NCBI GenBank assembly: GCA_027011235.1 | Contig: JALVAI010000367.1 | Span: 1-6,664 of the forward strand | From: Desulfobulbaceae bacterium | Lineage (GTDB): Bacteria; Desulfobacterota; Desulfobulbia; Desulfobulbales; Desulfobulbaceae | DNA length: 6,664 bases | Direction of reading: 5' to 3' | Shown: positions 1 through 6,430 of the stretch, piece after piece | Position numbering within the stretch: position 1 is the stretch's first letter | Layout of the letters: every line of letters starts with the position of its first letter | The notes under the pieces: generated by a model | What the model was told of the DNA's origin: nothing | Seen by the model: the letters and a program-made list of their open reading frames with translations, nothing else | The model's database searches: none | Position numbers and translations under genes: made by a program

Positions 1-369
1 CATAATGACCGCTATCATGGTCAGGGGACCTTCACCTATGCAGATGGTCATGTATACAGAGGGCATTTCGAGCACGGCTCCATTACCGGCAAAGGGACCA
101 TGACCTGGCCCGATGGCCGTAAATATACGGGAGGTTTTGTCGCTGGTCAGCCCCAGGGCGAGGGGACGATGGTGTATGCAAATTCAGATCGCTACAAGGG
201 CCATTGGCAGGATGGCAAGCCAGATGGCAGGGGGACCCTGTTCTATGCCGACGGCAGTCGCTATGAGGGAGAATTCCGTGCAGGTCAACTCAATGGTCAC
301 GGCAGGCTGACAAAAGCCGATTCCACTGTCTATGAAGGAGAGTTTGCGGGAGGGGTACCCGTTTCCCAG
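1..369 (+). repeat. MORN repeat block A (69-bp period)
   Basis: In-frame tandem repeats of 69 bp, with full units beginning at bases 55, 124, 193 and 262, a partial unit at 331 and the end of another unit before base 55. The DNA copies have diverged and similarity is seen mainly in the protein (Y-x-G, G-x-G and DG positions). These are protein-coding repeats, not a mobile or CRISPR array. Two units are weakened: the one at 124 has NSD where DG is expected, and the one at 262 has ADS. Confidence 0.85.
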
Positions 370-1056
370 GTCAATACTATCGCTGCGGATAAACAGAAAA
401 AGAATATTGGCAAGACGGGTAACAAGGCAGTTGTTCACCCCGGGCAAGAGACCACCGCTCTAAAGACCGCATCATCTCGAGATGACGAGCATGAAAAATC
501 AGCAACCAGGTTCTTCCTTGAGGATGGCCTGGTCTACCGTGGGCACGATAAACTTCCCTATTCCGGCAAGGCCAGGGTTACTTTGCCCGATGGCAGTGTG
601 TACAGCGGATTTTTCAAGGACGGGGTTATGGAAGGGCAGGGTGATCTCACCTATCCTGACGGCAGGCGTTATCAGGGCATGTTTCATGACGGCCAACGGC
701 AGGGGCAGGGTAGGTTGACCTATCCTGATGGTTCCATGTATAAGGGAACATTTGTGAACGGACAGTTTGAAGGAGAGGGGACCTATCGTTTTCGTGATGG
801 TTCCACCTACAGGGGCGAATTTCAGCATGGTAATTTTTCTGGTCATGGCACCTTGAAATACAGTGATGGCAAGGTCTATACCGGTTCGTTTAAAGATGAC
901 CTGCCCCATGGTCATGGCACCCTGACCTCCCCTGACGGCACCGTGTATGAAGGCAGTTTCCGGCGTGGTCGCAGAAACGGTTTCGGGCAACTGACCTATG
1001 CTGACGGCCGGGTGGTCAAGGGTGAGTTTAAAGACGATAAACTTGTTCAGCCTTAA
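1..1056 (+). CDS. MORN-repeat protein, 5' end missing
   Basis: The reading frame is open from base 1 and ends at TAA 1054-1056, giving 351 visible residues. MORN repeats continue upstream of the first ATG at 100, so that ATG is internal and the true start lies outside the window. The repeats follow the pattern Y-x-G-x-F-x-x-G-x-x-x-G-x-G-x(5)-D-G-x-x with a period of 23 residues. Block A has units starting at Y19, Y42, Y65, Y88 and Y111, the last one broken off. A Lys/Thr/Asp-rich linker (about residues 124-175) follows. Block B opens with a degenerate 22-residue unit at Y179, then units at Y201, Y224, Y247, Y270, Y293 and Y316 and a final half unit ending in KLVQP. MORN repeats form beta-hairpin sheets. 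In eukaryotes they are linked to membrane or protein contacts, but bacterial members mostly have no known role, so no function is assigned. The visible part has no catalytic domain and no membrane segment. The gap downstream suggests it is a separate transcription unit from the next genes. Confidence 0.93.
   Translation, partial: HNDRYHGQGTFTYADGHVYRGHFEHGSITGKGTMTWPDGRKYTGGFVAGQPQGEGTMVYANSDRYKGHWQDGKPDGRGTLFYADGSRYEGEFRAGQLNGHGRLTKADSTVYEGEFAGGVPVSQVNTIAADKQKKNIGKTGNKAVVHPGQETTALKTASSRDDEHEKSATRFFLEDGLVYRGHDKLPYSGKARVTLPDGSVYSGFFKDGVMEGQGDLTYPDGRRYQGMFHDGQRQGQGRLTYPDGSMYKGTFVNGQFEGEGTYRFRDGSTYRGEFQHGNFSGHGTLKYSDGKVYTGSFKDDLPHGHGTLTSPDGTVYEGSFRRGRRNGFGQLTYADGRVVKGEFKDDKLVQP
535..1044 (+). 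repeat. MORN repeat block B (69-bp period)
   Basis: Second in-frame tandem array. A 66-bp degenerate unit starts at 535 (it reads YRGHDKLPYSG, lacking the normal YxGxF core). Regular 69-bp units start at 601, 670, 739, 808, 877 and 946, and a half unit starts at 1015. The PDG or SDG turn is kept in nearly all units. Block B is better conserved than block A. Confidence 0.85.
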
Positions 1057-1091
1057 GTTTAATGCACTGTATGTCTGGTTTTTTTACGAGT

Positions 1092-1121
1092 TTATCATTT
1101 TTTTAAAGTCCATCATATACT
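1092..1121 (+). promoter_or_regulatory. Candidate sigma-70-type promoter for the downstream operon
   Basis: In the only sizeable intergenic gap there is a TATACT hexamer at 1116-1121 (5 of 6 to TATAAT). It is preceded after an 18-bp spacer by TTATCA at 1092-1097 (4 of 6 to TTGACA). The surrounding sequence is AT-rich with T-tracts, unlike the flanking genes. The hexamer lies about 26 nt before the start codon at 1148, leaving a short leader with a ribosome site. No operator palindrome or riboswitch-like fold was seen. Such matches can occur by chance in AT-rich DNA, so this is a candidate only. Confidence 0.35.
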
Positions 1122-1147
1122 GACGACGGTAACCCTGAAAGGAATGT

Positions 1148-1537
1148 ATGATACGCTGGCAATACAGAACAATTGTCTTTGAGTTTCAAAAAGACGGTCT
1201 GCTCGGAGACAGGTTTATCGATGATGAGGAAGTGGAAAAAACCCTGAATGAACAGGGACGCGATGGCTGGGAACTGGTCAGCGCGACCATGATTCAGGAC
1301 GGCCTGCTGACCCTGCTGAAACGCCTCGATTCCGAGACCGATGTCCCTGTGTCGATCTCCCCTGCCCACGACGACCAATCTGTTCAACCGCCACCCATCA
1401 TTTCCCGGGAAAACGATTCATCCGCCGCGGCCCTGCAACAGCAGGAAAAAACATACATCGAGGACCTTGAACAGCAGCGGAAACAGGCCATGGAGGAAAG
1501 AGAACAGTGCCTGGTCGGTGAGATAAGGATTCGGTAA
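1148..1537 (+). CDS. DUF4177 domain protein with Gln/Glu-rich helical tail
   Basis: A 129-residue protein. The start ATG at 1148 is preceded by AAGGA at 1139-1143. Residues 1-60 match the DUF4177 pattern: an opening aromatic strand (IRWQYRTIVFEF), a helix ending in LNEQGRDGWELVSA (residues 33-46), and a last strand with LLTLLKRL (residues 53-60). This family forms a small alpha/beta fold, is common in bacteria and has no established biochemical role. Residues 61-95 are a Pro/Ser/Asp-rich probably disordered linker. Residues 96-120 (LQQQEKTYIEDLEQQRKQAMEEREQ) look like an amphipathic or coiled-coil helix. No signal peptide or membrane segment is visible, so a soluble cytoplasmic protein is likely. 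It is the first gene of the apparent operon, with only 4 nt between its stop and the next start. It could be a regulator, adaptor or unrelated passenger; the sequence does not tell. Confidence 0.85.
   Translation: MIRWQYRTIVFEFQKDGLLGDRFIDDEEVEKTLNEQGRDGWELVSATMIQDGLLTLLKRLDSETDVPVSISPAHDDQSVQPPPIISRENDSSAAALQQQEKTYIEDLEQQRKQAMEEREQCLVGEIRIR
1525..1529 (+). promoter_or_regulatory. Ribosome binding site supporting the GTG start at 1542
   Basis: AAGGA lies inside the end of the preceding gene, 12 nt before GTG 1542. The spacing is slightly long but usable. The in-frame ATG at 1581 lacks a comparable site and would remove residues just before the conserved RRSLHRYPEL motif, so GTG is preferred. 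Confidence 0.45.
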
Positions 1538-1541
1538 CAGA

Positions 1542-2717
1542 GTGGTACCCTCACTTCTTTCATCGGATTTTTTTACCTGGATGCGGGACATCCGCCGTTC
1601 CCTGCATCGGTATCCCGAGCTGGCATACAAGGAAAACCGGACCGCATCCCTGATCGCCGACGAATTGGACAGGCTGGGAATACCGTATCAGCAGGGCCTT
1701 GCCGGCGGCACGGGAATACGGGCGGAAATAGCAGCAAATAGCGGCAATAGCGTCTGTGTTGCCCTGCGTGCCGATATGGATGCCCTGCCCATCCTCGAGA
1801 AGACAGATCTTCCCTTTGCCTCGACTCGACCTGGAGTTATGCATGCCTGTGGCCATGACGGTCATGTGGCCATGCTGCTCGGGGCAGCCGCTCTTCTTGA
1901 CACAATGGAGCTGCCGGGCAGGGTGGTTTTGCTCTTTCAACCAGGGGAAGAATCCGGAAACGGCGCTGCCGCCATGATCGAGGACCAGGTGTTAGATGGC
2001 GTCGATATGATCTTCTCCGGTCATATTGACACCCATTACCCATTGGGCCGGATTACCGTTGACCAGGGCCTGATCTGTTCCTATACCGATCCCTTTACCA
2101 TTGGTATCCACGGGCTGGGCGGACACGCGGCCCGGCCCCACGAGGCTGTTGACTCCGTTGTGGTGGCCGCCAATCTGGTCATGAATATGCAGACCCTTAT
2201 TTCCAGACGGATAAATCCCTCCCATGCCGCTGTGGTGACAGTGGGCCGGCTGGAGGCGGGCACCGTTCATAACGTTATTGCCGAGCATGCCGTGCTCGAG
2301 GGCACGGTTCGCAGCGCCGACCAGGAAACACGGGAAAAAATTCTTGCCGGTTTTGAGCGTCTGATCAGTGGTATGCAGGATATGTGCAGTGCCAGAATCA
2401 GGCTGAAATTTTTCGACGGTCTGCCTGCGGTCATCAATGATCCATGGTCCACGGAACTGGCACGGGCAGCCGCTGTGCAGGTGGTTGGTGAGGAGGGGGT
2501 TATTTCCCAGGGAATGCCAAGCCTTGGCGGGGAAGACTTTTCCTTTTATCAACAGCATATTCCGGGCTGTATGGTCCGTTTCGGCGCCGGCCTGGATGAT
2601 GAAAAGGTGGGGCCTGCCCATTCCTGTCGTTTTAATTTTGATGAAGATGTGCTGGCCTATGGCGCATCCTGGTATGCCCAGGTTGCCCGGACCGCCCTTG
2701 GGGCGCTTAATCCGTAG
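1542..2717 (+). CDS. M20-family metal-dependent amidohydrolase/peptidase
   Basis: A 391-residue protein of the M20D group, which includes hippurate hydrolase, IAA-amino acid hydrolases, N-acyl-L-amino acid amidohydrolases and N-acetyl-diaminopimelate deacetylase. Length is normal for the family. Visible motifs are RRSLHRYPEL (18-27), ALRADMDALP (74-83), HACGHDGH (101-108), QPGEESGNGAA (133-143), SGHIDTHYPLG (159-169), GGHAARPHEAVDS (193-205), NVIAEHAVLEGTVRS (244-258), MPSLGGEDFSFY (325-336) and AHSCRFNFDED (359-369). By family knowledge C103, H105, E137, H161 and H360 are the likely metal ligands and E136 the catalytic base. The small dimerisation domain spans about 180-290. There is no signal peptide, so it should act in the cytoplasm on an N-acyl amino acid or small peptide; the exact substrate cannot be read from the sequence. 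It starts with GTG, 4 nt after the preceding stop. Its stop is 14 nt before the preferred start of the next gene, consistent with co-transcription with the ligase, GGT-like and Yej genes. Confidence 0.93.
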   Translation: MVPSLLSSDFFTWMRDIRRSLHRYPELAYKENRTASLIADELDRLGIPYQQGLAGGTGIRAEIAANSGNSVCVALRADMDALPILEKTDLPFASTRPGVMHACGHDGHVAMLLGAAALLDTMELPGRVVLLFQPGEESGNGAAAMIEDQVLDGVDMIFSGHIDTHYPLGRITVDQGLICSYTDPFTIGIHGLGGHAARPHEAVDSVVVAANLVMNMQTLISRRINPSHAAVVTVGRLEAGTVHNVIAEHAVLEGTVRSADQETREKILAGFERLISGMQDMCSARIRLKFFDGLPAVINDPWSTELARAAAVQVVGEEGVISQGMPSLGGEDFSFYQQHIPGCMVRFGAGLDDEKVGPAHSCRFNFDEDVLAYGASWYAQVARTALGALNP

Positions 2718-2719
2718 CT

Positions 2720-2723
2720 GGAG
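2720..2723 (+). promoter_or_regulatory. Ribosome binding site that favours ATG 2732 over ATG 2726
   Basis: GGAG at 2720-2723 stands 8 nt before ATG 2732 but only 2 nt before the in-frame ATG at 2726. Normal spacing favours the second ATG. The choice changes the protein by two residues only. Confidence 0.5.
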
Positions 2724-2731
2724 TTATGCCC

Positions 2732-3853
2732 ATGCAGGAAGTCGTCTTTGCCGAAAGCAGACCGTACACGCTTGGAGTTGAGCTCGAATTTCAGATCATT
2801 GATCATCAGACCCTGGACCTTGTTCCCCGCGCCCCGGCCCTGCTCTCCAAGGTGCCGCCGTCGGTCGCGGACCGGGTGACGCCTGAATTTATCCGCTCGA
2901 TTCTCGAGGTCCAGACCGGTGTCTGTGCATCAGTGAGCGAGGTGGATACCGATCTCCGCCGTTCCATCACCCTGCTGGAGAAAATTGCCGCCGATCATAA
3001 CTGTCTGCTCTATTCGGCCAGTCTGCATCCTTTTGCCGAGCCAGCTGATCAGGTGCTCAGTGTTGGTGACCGATATGCCCGGATTTTGGAAGAACTGCAA
3101 TTTGTGGGGCGTCAGTTTATCTCCCAGGGCCTGCATGTGCATGTTGGTATTTCGGATCGGGACGCAGCCATTGCTGTTTGTGATGTCTTCCAGGCTTACC
3201 TGCCGCTTCTGCTTGGCCTGAGTTGTTCCTCACCCTATTTTCGTGGTGAGGACACCGGTCTCTGTTCCTATCGGACCAAACTTTTCGAGGCCCTTCCTCT
3301 TGCCGGCATTGCAGGATTTCTTGGTTCCTGGCAGGCATACATCGATGAATTTGATCTGCTTTGCCGTGCCGGCATTATCCGGGAACCAAAGGATCTCTGG
3401 TGGGATATCCGTCCAAGTCCGGCCTTTGGAACGGTCGAAATACGAATTTGTGATATTCCGCTCCGGTTTGTTGAGGTATTGGGGTTGACCTCCATTATTC
3501 AGGCTCTTGCCGCCGCCATTGTCGAGGGGATTGTAATGCCGCGTCCGGTAAGCCCGCAGCTGCTGGGCGCCAACAAATGGCAGGCGGCACGGCATGGCCT
3601 GGCCGGCAGATTTTGTGATCCCCTTGGCTTGCTGCCGACAGCCACCCAGCCGATAGGCAGGGCCGTCCATGAACTGCTTACTCTTCTGCAGCCCTTTTTC
3701 GACAGGTTTGACAGCCAGGGACTTGGGGCAATCCATGCCCTGCTCACAGGAGAAATCAGCGCTGAAAAACAGCGGCGGATGATGAAAGAGCATGGCAGCT
3801 TTTCAACCATGATAACCACCTTGCAGGACATATATTGGCATGATGAAATATAA
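2732..3853 (+). CDS. GCS2/YbdK-type carboxylate-amine ligase (glutamate-cysteine ligase-like)
   Basis: A 373-residue protein from ATG 2732 (375 if ATG 2726 is used), of normal length for the YbdK branch of the GCS2 family. These enzymes use ATP to join a carboxylate, often the gamma-carboxyl of glutamate, to an amine. E. coli YbdK has weak glutamate-cysteine ligase activity, and EgtA of ergothioneine synthesis is a relative. Motifs, numbered from 2732: YTLGVELEFQ (12-21) with the nucleotide/metal-site glutamates E17 and E19, SILEVQTGVC (56-65), GLHVHVG (133-139), SPYFRGEDTGLCSYR (167-181), WWDIRP (223-228), GTVEIRICD (233-241) and NKWQAARHG (281-289). All core motifs look intact, so it is probably active. 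It has no signal peptide. Its last 14 bases overlap the next gene, which implies translational coupling. Making an amide bond next to two amide-hydrolysing enzymes suggests a peptide or gamma-glutamyl conjugate as the shared compound, but the true substrates are unknown. A housekeeping glutathione role is less likely for this family branch. Confidence 0.9.
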   Translation: MQEVVFAESRPYTLGVELEFQIIDHQTLDLVPRAPALLSKVPPSVADRVTPEFIRSILEVQTGVCASVSEVDTDLRRSITLLEKIAADHNCLLYSASLHPFAEPADQVLSVGDRYARILEELQFVGRQFISQGLHVHVGISDRDAAIAVCDVFQAYLPLLLGLSCSSPYFRGEDTGLCSYRTKLFEALPLAGIAGFLGSWQAYIDEFDLLCRAGIIREPKDLWWDIRPSPAFGTVEIRICDIPLRFVEVLGLTSIIQALAAAIVEGIVMPRPVSPQLLGANKWQAARHGLAGRFCDPLGLLPTATQPIGRAVHELLTLLQPFFDRFDSQGLGAIHALLTGEISAEKQRRMMKEHGSFSTMITTLQDIYWHDEI

Positions 3854-5378
3854 ACGTTCCATAGCGGCAACAGGGCATCACTTAGTCAGTGCCGCCGCTG
3901 CCGACATTCTCAAGGCCGGCGGTAATGCCTTTGATGCAGCGGTTGCTGCCGGTTTTGCCGGTGCGGTTGCCGAACAGACATTGACCAGCCTTGGTGGCGG
4001 CGGATTTCTTCTGGCCCGCACTGCCGGCGGTTCAACACCGGCCAGGGAGATATTTTTTGATTTTTTTGTCGATACGCCTGGTCTGGGCCGAGAGGGTGGG
4101 GATGAGCCCCATTTTTTCCCGGTCAGCGTTGATTTTGGCGGTTCCCAACAGGAATTCAACATAGGCCTGGCTTCGGTGGCCGTGCCCGGAACCCTGAAAG
4201 GACTGCTGCACGTTCACACCAGGCTTGGCCGGATGGAGCTTGCCGATGTCCTGCAGCCGGCTATAGAACTTGCCCGCGGCCATGAGCTCAATGAATTTCA
4301 GGCCGGTTTTCTTCAGCTGCTGCATCCGATCATGACCATGACCGAGTATGGCCGCAACCTGTATGAGCCGGGCGGCAGGTATATGCAGCCCCATGACATA
4401 CTTGCCAATCCTGACCTGGTCGATTTTTTGCTGGAATTACCACGGGACCGGGGCGAGAATTTTTATAAGGGTGAAATAGCTGCGCGGATTGACCGGGATA
4501 TGCGGCATGGTGGGGGCCTGTTGACCTACACGGATCTTGCCGGCTACCAGGTTATTGAGCGGAAACCACTGCAGGCAGACTATCGTGGCCGGACCCTGCT
4601 CACCGGGCCGATGCCTTCCATGGGTGGGTCGTTGATAGCCCTCTCCCTGGCCCTGCTTGAGCAAATGGATGTGGACGTGGAGTGGGGCAGCGGTGCGCAC
4701 CTGCTGCGATTAACAGCGCTCATGCGGGAGGTTGAGAGGTTGCGCGATCAGGGTGTCTGTACCCCGGAAGCCCTTGCCTCCTGGCTTGCCGGCGATGCGA
4801 TTGAAGAGGCAGCTGCGCATATTCGTCTCTTTTCCAGGGGCACGACCCATATCAGTATCAGCGACCGGGAGGGAAATGTGGCTTCCATGACCTGTTCCAA
4901 CGGTGAAGGATCCGGATATTTCGCGCCAGGAACCGGCATTATGCTCAACAATATGATGGGCGAGGACGACCTGCATCCGGATGGGTTCCACTCGTCACCG
5001 GCCGGGGAGCGGGTTGGTTCCATGATGTCTCCGTCTCTCGTCCTTGCCGGTGATGAGGTTGAACTGGTGATTGGCAGCGGCGGCTCCAAGCGCATCCGCA
5101 CCGCCATCACCCAGGTGCTGCATCAGATCATAGATTATGGCCGTCCCCACAAGCTGGCGGTTGAAAGCCCCCGGCTGCACTGGGATGGCGAATGTCTGCA
5201 GGTGGAGCCCGGTTTTGCGGGGGAGGCTGTTGCTGCGGTCCGGGAAAAGGTCAGGGTGAATGTATGGGATGAACAGTCCATGTATTTTGGCGGTGTCCAT
5301 ATTGTTGTTCCGGGCCGGCTCGGGGTCGGTGATCCCAGGCGCGGCGGTTCGGTTGTTGTGGTGGAAGAGGGAGCATGA
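3840..5378 (+). CDS. Gamma-glutamyltransferase-like Ntn hydrolase, cytoplasmic form
   Basis: A 512-residue protein, shorter than E. coli GGT (about 580). Family marks are AADILKAGGNAFDAAVAAGF (residues 20-39), LTSLGGGGFLL (48-58), SVAVPGTLKGL (112-122), GPMPSMGGSLIAL (256-268), GTTHISISDREGNVASMT (334-351), GTGIMLNNMMGEDDL (364-378), SMMSPSLV (394-401) and GSGGSKRIRTAITQVLHQI (412-430). GGTs cut themselves before a Thr that becomes the nucleophile; here that should be T335 in G334-T335-T336-H337, giving subunits of about 334 and 178 residues. No signal peptide is present, unlike periplasmic E. coli GGT, so processing inside the cell is expected. Several substrate-contact positions of classical GGT seem altered: the DFREMAP arginine is F76 in DFFVDTP, and the SSM motif is SMM. 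It may therefore act on something other than an ordinary gamma-glutamyl compound. ATG 3840 overlaps the preceding gene by 14 nt, with AGGA at 3825-3828; ATG 3843 is an alternative. The stop overlaps the next start (ATGA). Confidence 0.92.
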   Translation: MMKYKRSIAATGHHLVSAAAADILKAGGNAFDAAVAAGFAGAVAEQTLTSLGGGGFLLARTAGGSTPAREIFFDFFVDTPGLGREGGDEPHFFPVSVDFGGSQQEFNIGLASVAVPGTLKGLLHVHTRLGRMELADVLQPAIELARGHELNEFQAGFLQLLHPIMTMTEYGRNLYEPGGRYMQPHDILANPDLVDFLLELPRDRGENFYKGEIAARIDRDMRHGGGLLTYTDLAGYQVIERKPLQADYRGRTLLTGPMPSMGGSLIALSLALLEQMDVDVEWGSGAHLLRLTALMREVERLRDQGVCTPEALASWLAGDAIEEAAAHIRLFSRGTTHISISDREGNVASMTCSNGEGSGYFAPGTGIMLNNMMGEDDLHPDGFHSSPAGERVGSMMSPSLVLAGDEVELVIGSGGSKRIRTAITQVLHQIIDYGRPHKLAVESPRLHWDGECLQVEPGFAGEAVAAVREKVRVNVWDEQSMYFGGVHIVVPGRLGVGDPRRGGSVVVVEEGA

Positions 5379-6427
5379 GCAGGTACATTCTCAAAAGGCT
5401 GCTGCTGATGATCCCGACCTTGGTCGGGGTCATGCTCATCACCTTTACGGTGACCCAGTTTGTTCCGGGCGGACCGGTGGACCAGATGATGAGCCGTCTG
5501 CAGGGGCAGGGTGGCGGCGAGGCATCGGCGGGCGCCGGCGCAGGACTGTACCGGGGCGACAAGGGGCTGGACCAGGAGCGGATAGAACAGCTGAAAAAAC
5601 TCTATGGTTTTGACAAACCGCCGGTACAGCGTTTTTTTTCCATGATGGCATCCTACCTGGTTTTTGATTTCGGCGAGTCCTATTATCATCACAAGAGTGT
5701 TGTCCAGCTTGTTATTTCAAAACTGCCGGTTTCCATGTCCCTTGGACTGTGGACCTTTCTCATCGTCTATTCCGTCTGTATTCCCCTTGGCATCGCCAAG
5801 GCGGTGCGGGACGGGTCCCGTTTTGACATGATAACATCGACCATTATTCTGGTGGGATATGCCATACCCGGTTTTGTCCTTGGTATTGTCCTGATCGTCC
5901 TCTTTGGAGGTGGTTCATTCTGGCATATTTTTCCACTGCGGGGGCTGGTTTCCGATAACTGGTCGCAGATGGATCTGCTGCATAAGGTCCTTGATTATCT
6001 CTGGCACATGGTGCTGCCCATTACCGCCTCTTCGGTTGGCAGTCTTGCGGTGATGACCCTGTTGACGAAAAATTCCTTTCTCGAGGAGATCCGCAAGCAG
6101 TATGTGATGACCGCCCGGGCCAAGGGATTGTCCGAGAAGCAGGTCCTGTACAAGCATGTCTTCCGCAATGCCATTATTCCCATCATTACCGGATTTCCAG
6201 GGATGTTTATCTCGGCGTTTTTCACCGGCAGCCTGCTGATAGAGACGATTTTTTCGCTTGACGGGATGGGACTGCTCGCCTACCAGTCGGTACTGAACAG
6301 GGATTATCCAGTTGTCCTGGGCACACTCTATTTTTTCACCATCATAGGGCTGATCTCCCGGCTGCTCTCGGATCTCAGCTATGTGCTGGTTGATCCCCGG
6401 ATCAGTTTTGAGCGTGTTCAGGAATAG
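5375..6427 (+). CDS. yejB: Peptide ABC transporter permease YejB
   Basis: A 350-residue inner-membrane subunit of the Yej importer, which in E. coli takes up microcin C and other peptides. It closely follows E. coli YejB as I remember it. Shared stretches include the N-terminal YILKRLLLMIPTL (4-16), PGGPVDQ (31-37), GLDQERIEQLKKLYGFDKP (64-82), DGSRFDM (146-152), GYAIPGF (161-167), FPLRGLVS (186-193), MTLLTKNSFLEEIRKQYV (227-244) and NRDYPVVLGTLY (308-319). About six membrane segments are seen near 9-29, 118-141, 154-178, 210-231, 268-290 and 312-335. The EAA loop that contacts the ATPase is at about 237-268 (TARAKGLSEKQVLYKHVFRN). The Gly/Ala-rich periplasmic stretch at 42-60 appears shorter than in E. 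coli. The start shares the ATGA overlap with the GGT-like gene, so translation is probably coupled. The usual upstream neighbour yejA is missing from this window. Confidence 0.95.
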   Translation: MSRYILKRLLLMIPTLVGVMLITFTVTQFVPGGPVDQMMSRLQGQGGGEASAGAGAGLYRGDKGLDQERIEQLKKLYGFDKPPVQRFFSMMASYLVFDFGESYYHHKSVVQLVISKLPVSMSLGLWTFLIVYSVCIPLGIAKAVRDGSRFDMITSTIILVGYAIPGFVLGIVLIVLFGGGSFWHIFPLRGLVSDNWSQMDLLHKVLDYLWHMVLPITASSVGSLAVMTLLTKNSFLEEIRKQYVMTARAKGLSEKQVLYKHVFRNAIIPIITGFPGMFISAFFTGSLLIETIFSLDGMGLLAYQSVLNRDYPVVLGTLYFFTIIGLISRLLSDLSYVLVDPRISFERVQE

Positions 6428-6430
6428 ACA

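Noticed and set aside
100..102. ATG at 100 as the start of the MORN gene
   Set aside because: The frame is open to base 1 and encodes MORN repeats before this codon, and no convincing ribosome site precedes it.
1..1050. Regular 69-bp repetition as a CRISPR or other non-coding array
   Set aside because: The repeats are in frame, diverged at the DNA level and conserved as MORN protein units, with no separate spacers.
1057..1100. Possible Rho-independent terminator after the MORN gene
   Set aside because: A T-run is present near 1080-1085 but no GC-rich inverted repeat could be found before it.
1992..2621. Long antisense open frame (209 codons) opposite the M20 gene
   Set aside because: It runs opposite a gene with full family motifs, its translation shows no recognisable domain, and such shadow frames are common in moderate to high GC genes.
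3230..3793. Antisense open frame opposite the GCS2-type ligase gene
   Set aside because: No recognisable protein pattern and no reason to favour it over the clear sense gene with all GCS2 motifs.
4046..4070. T-rich stretch in the GGT-like gene as a frameshift or slippage site
   Set aside because: The frame is intact on both sides and the residues (FFDFFVD) fit the expected position in the family; a similar T8 run at 5632-5639 in yejB also keeps frame.
5135..5692. Antisense open frame across the GGT-like/yejB junction
   Set aside because: The translation is low-complexity Pro/Ala/Arg/Thr/Ser-rich and overlaps two well-supported coding genes.
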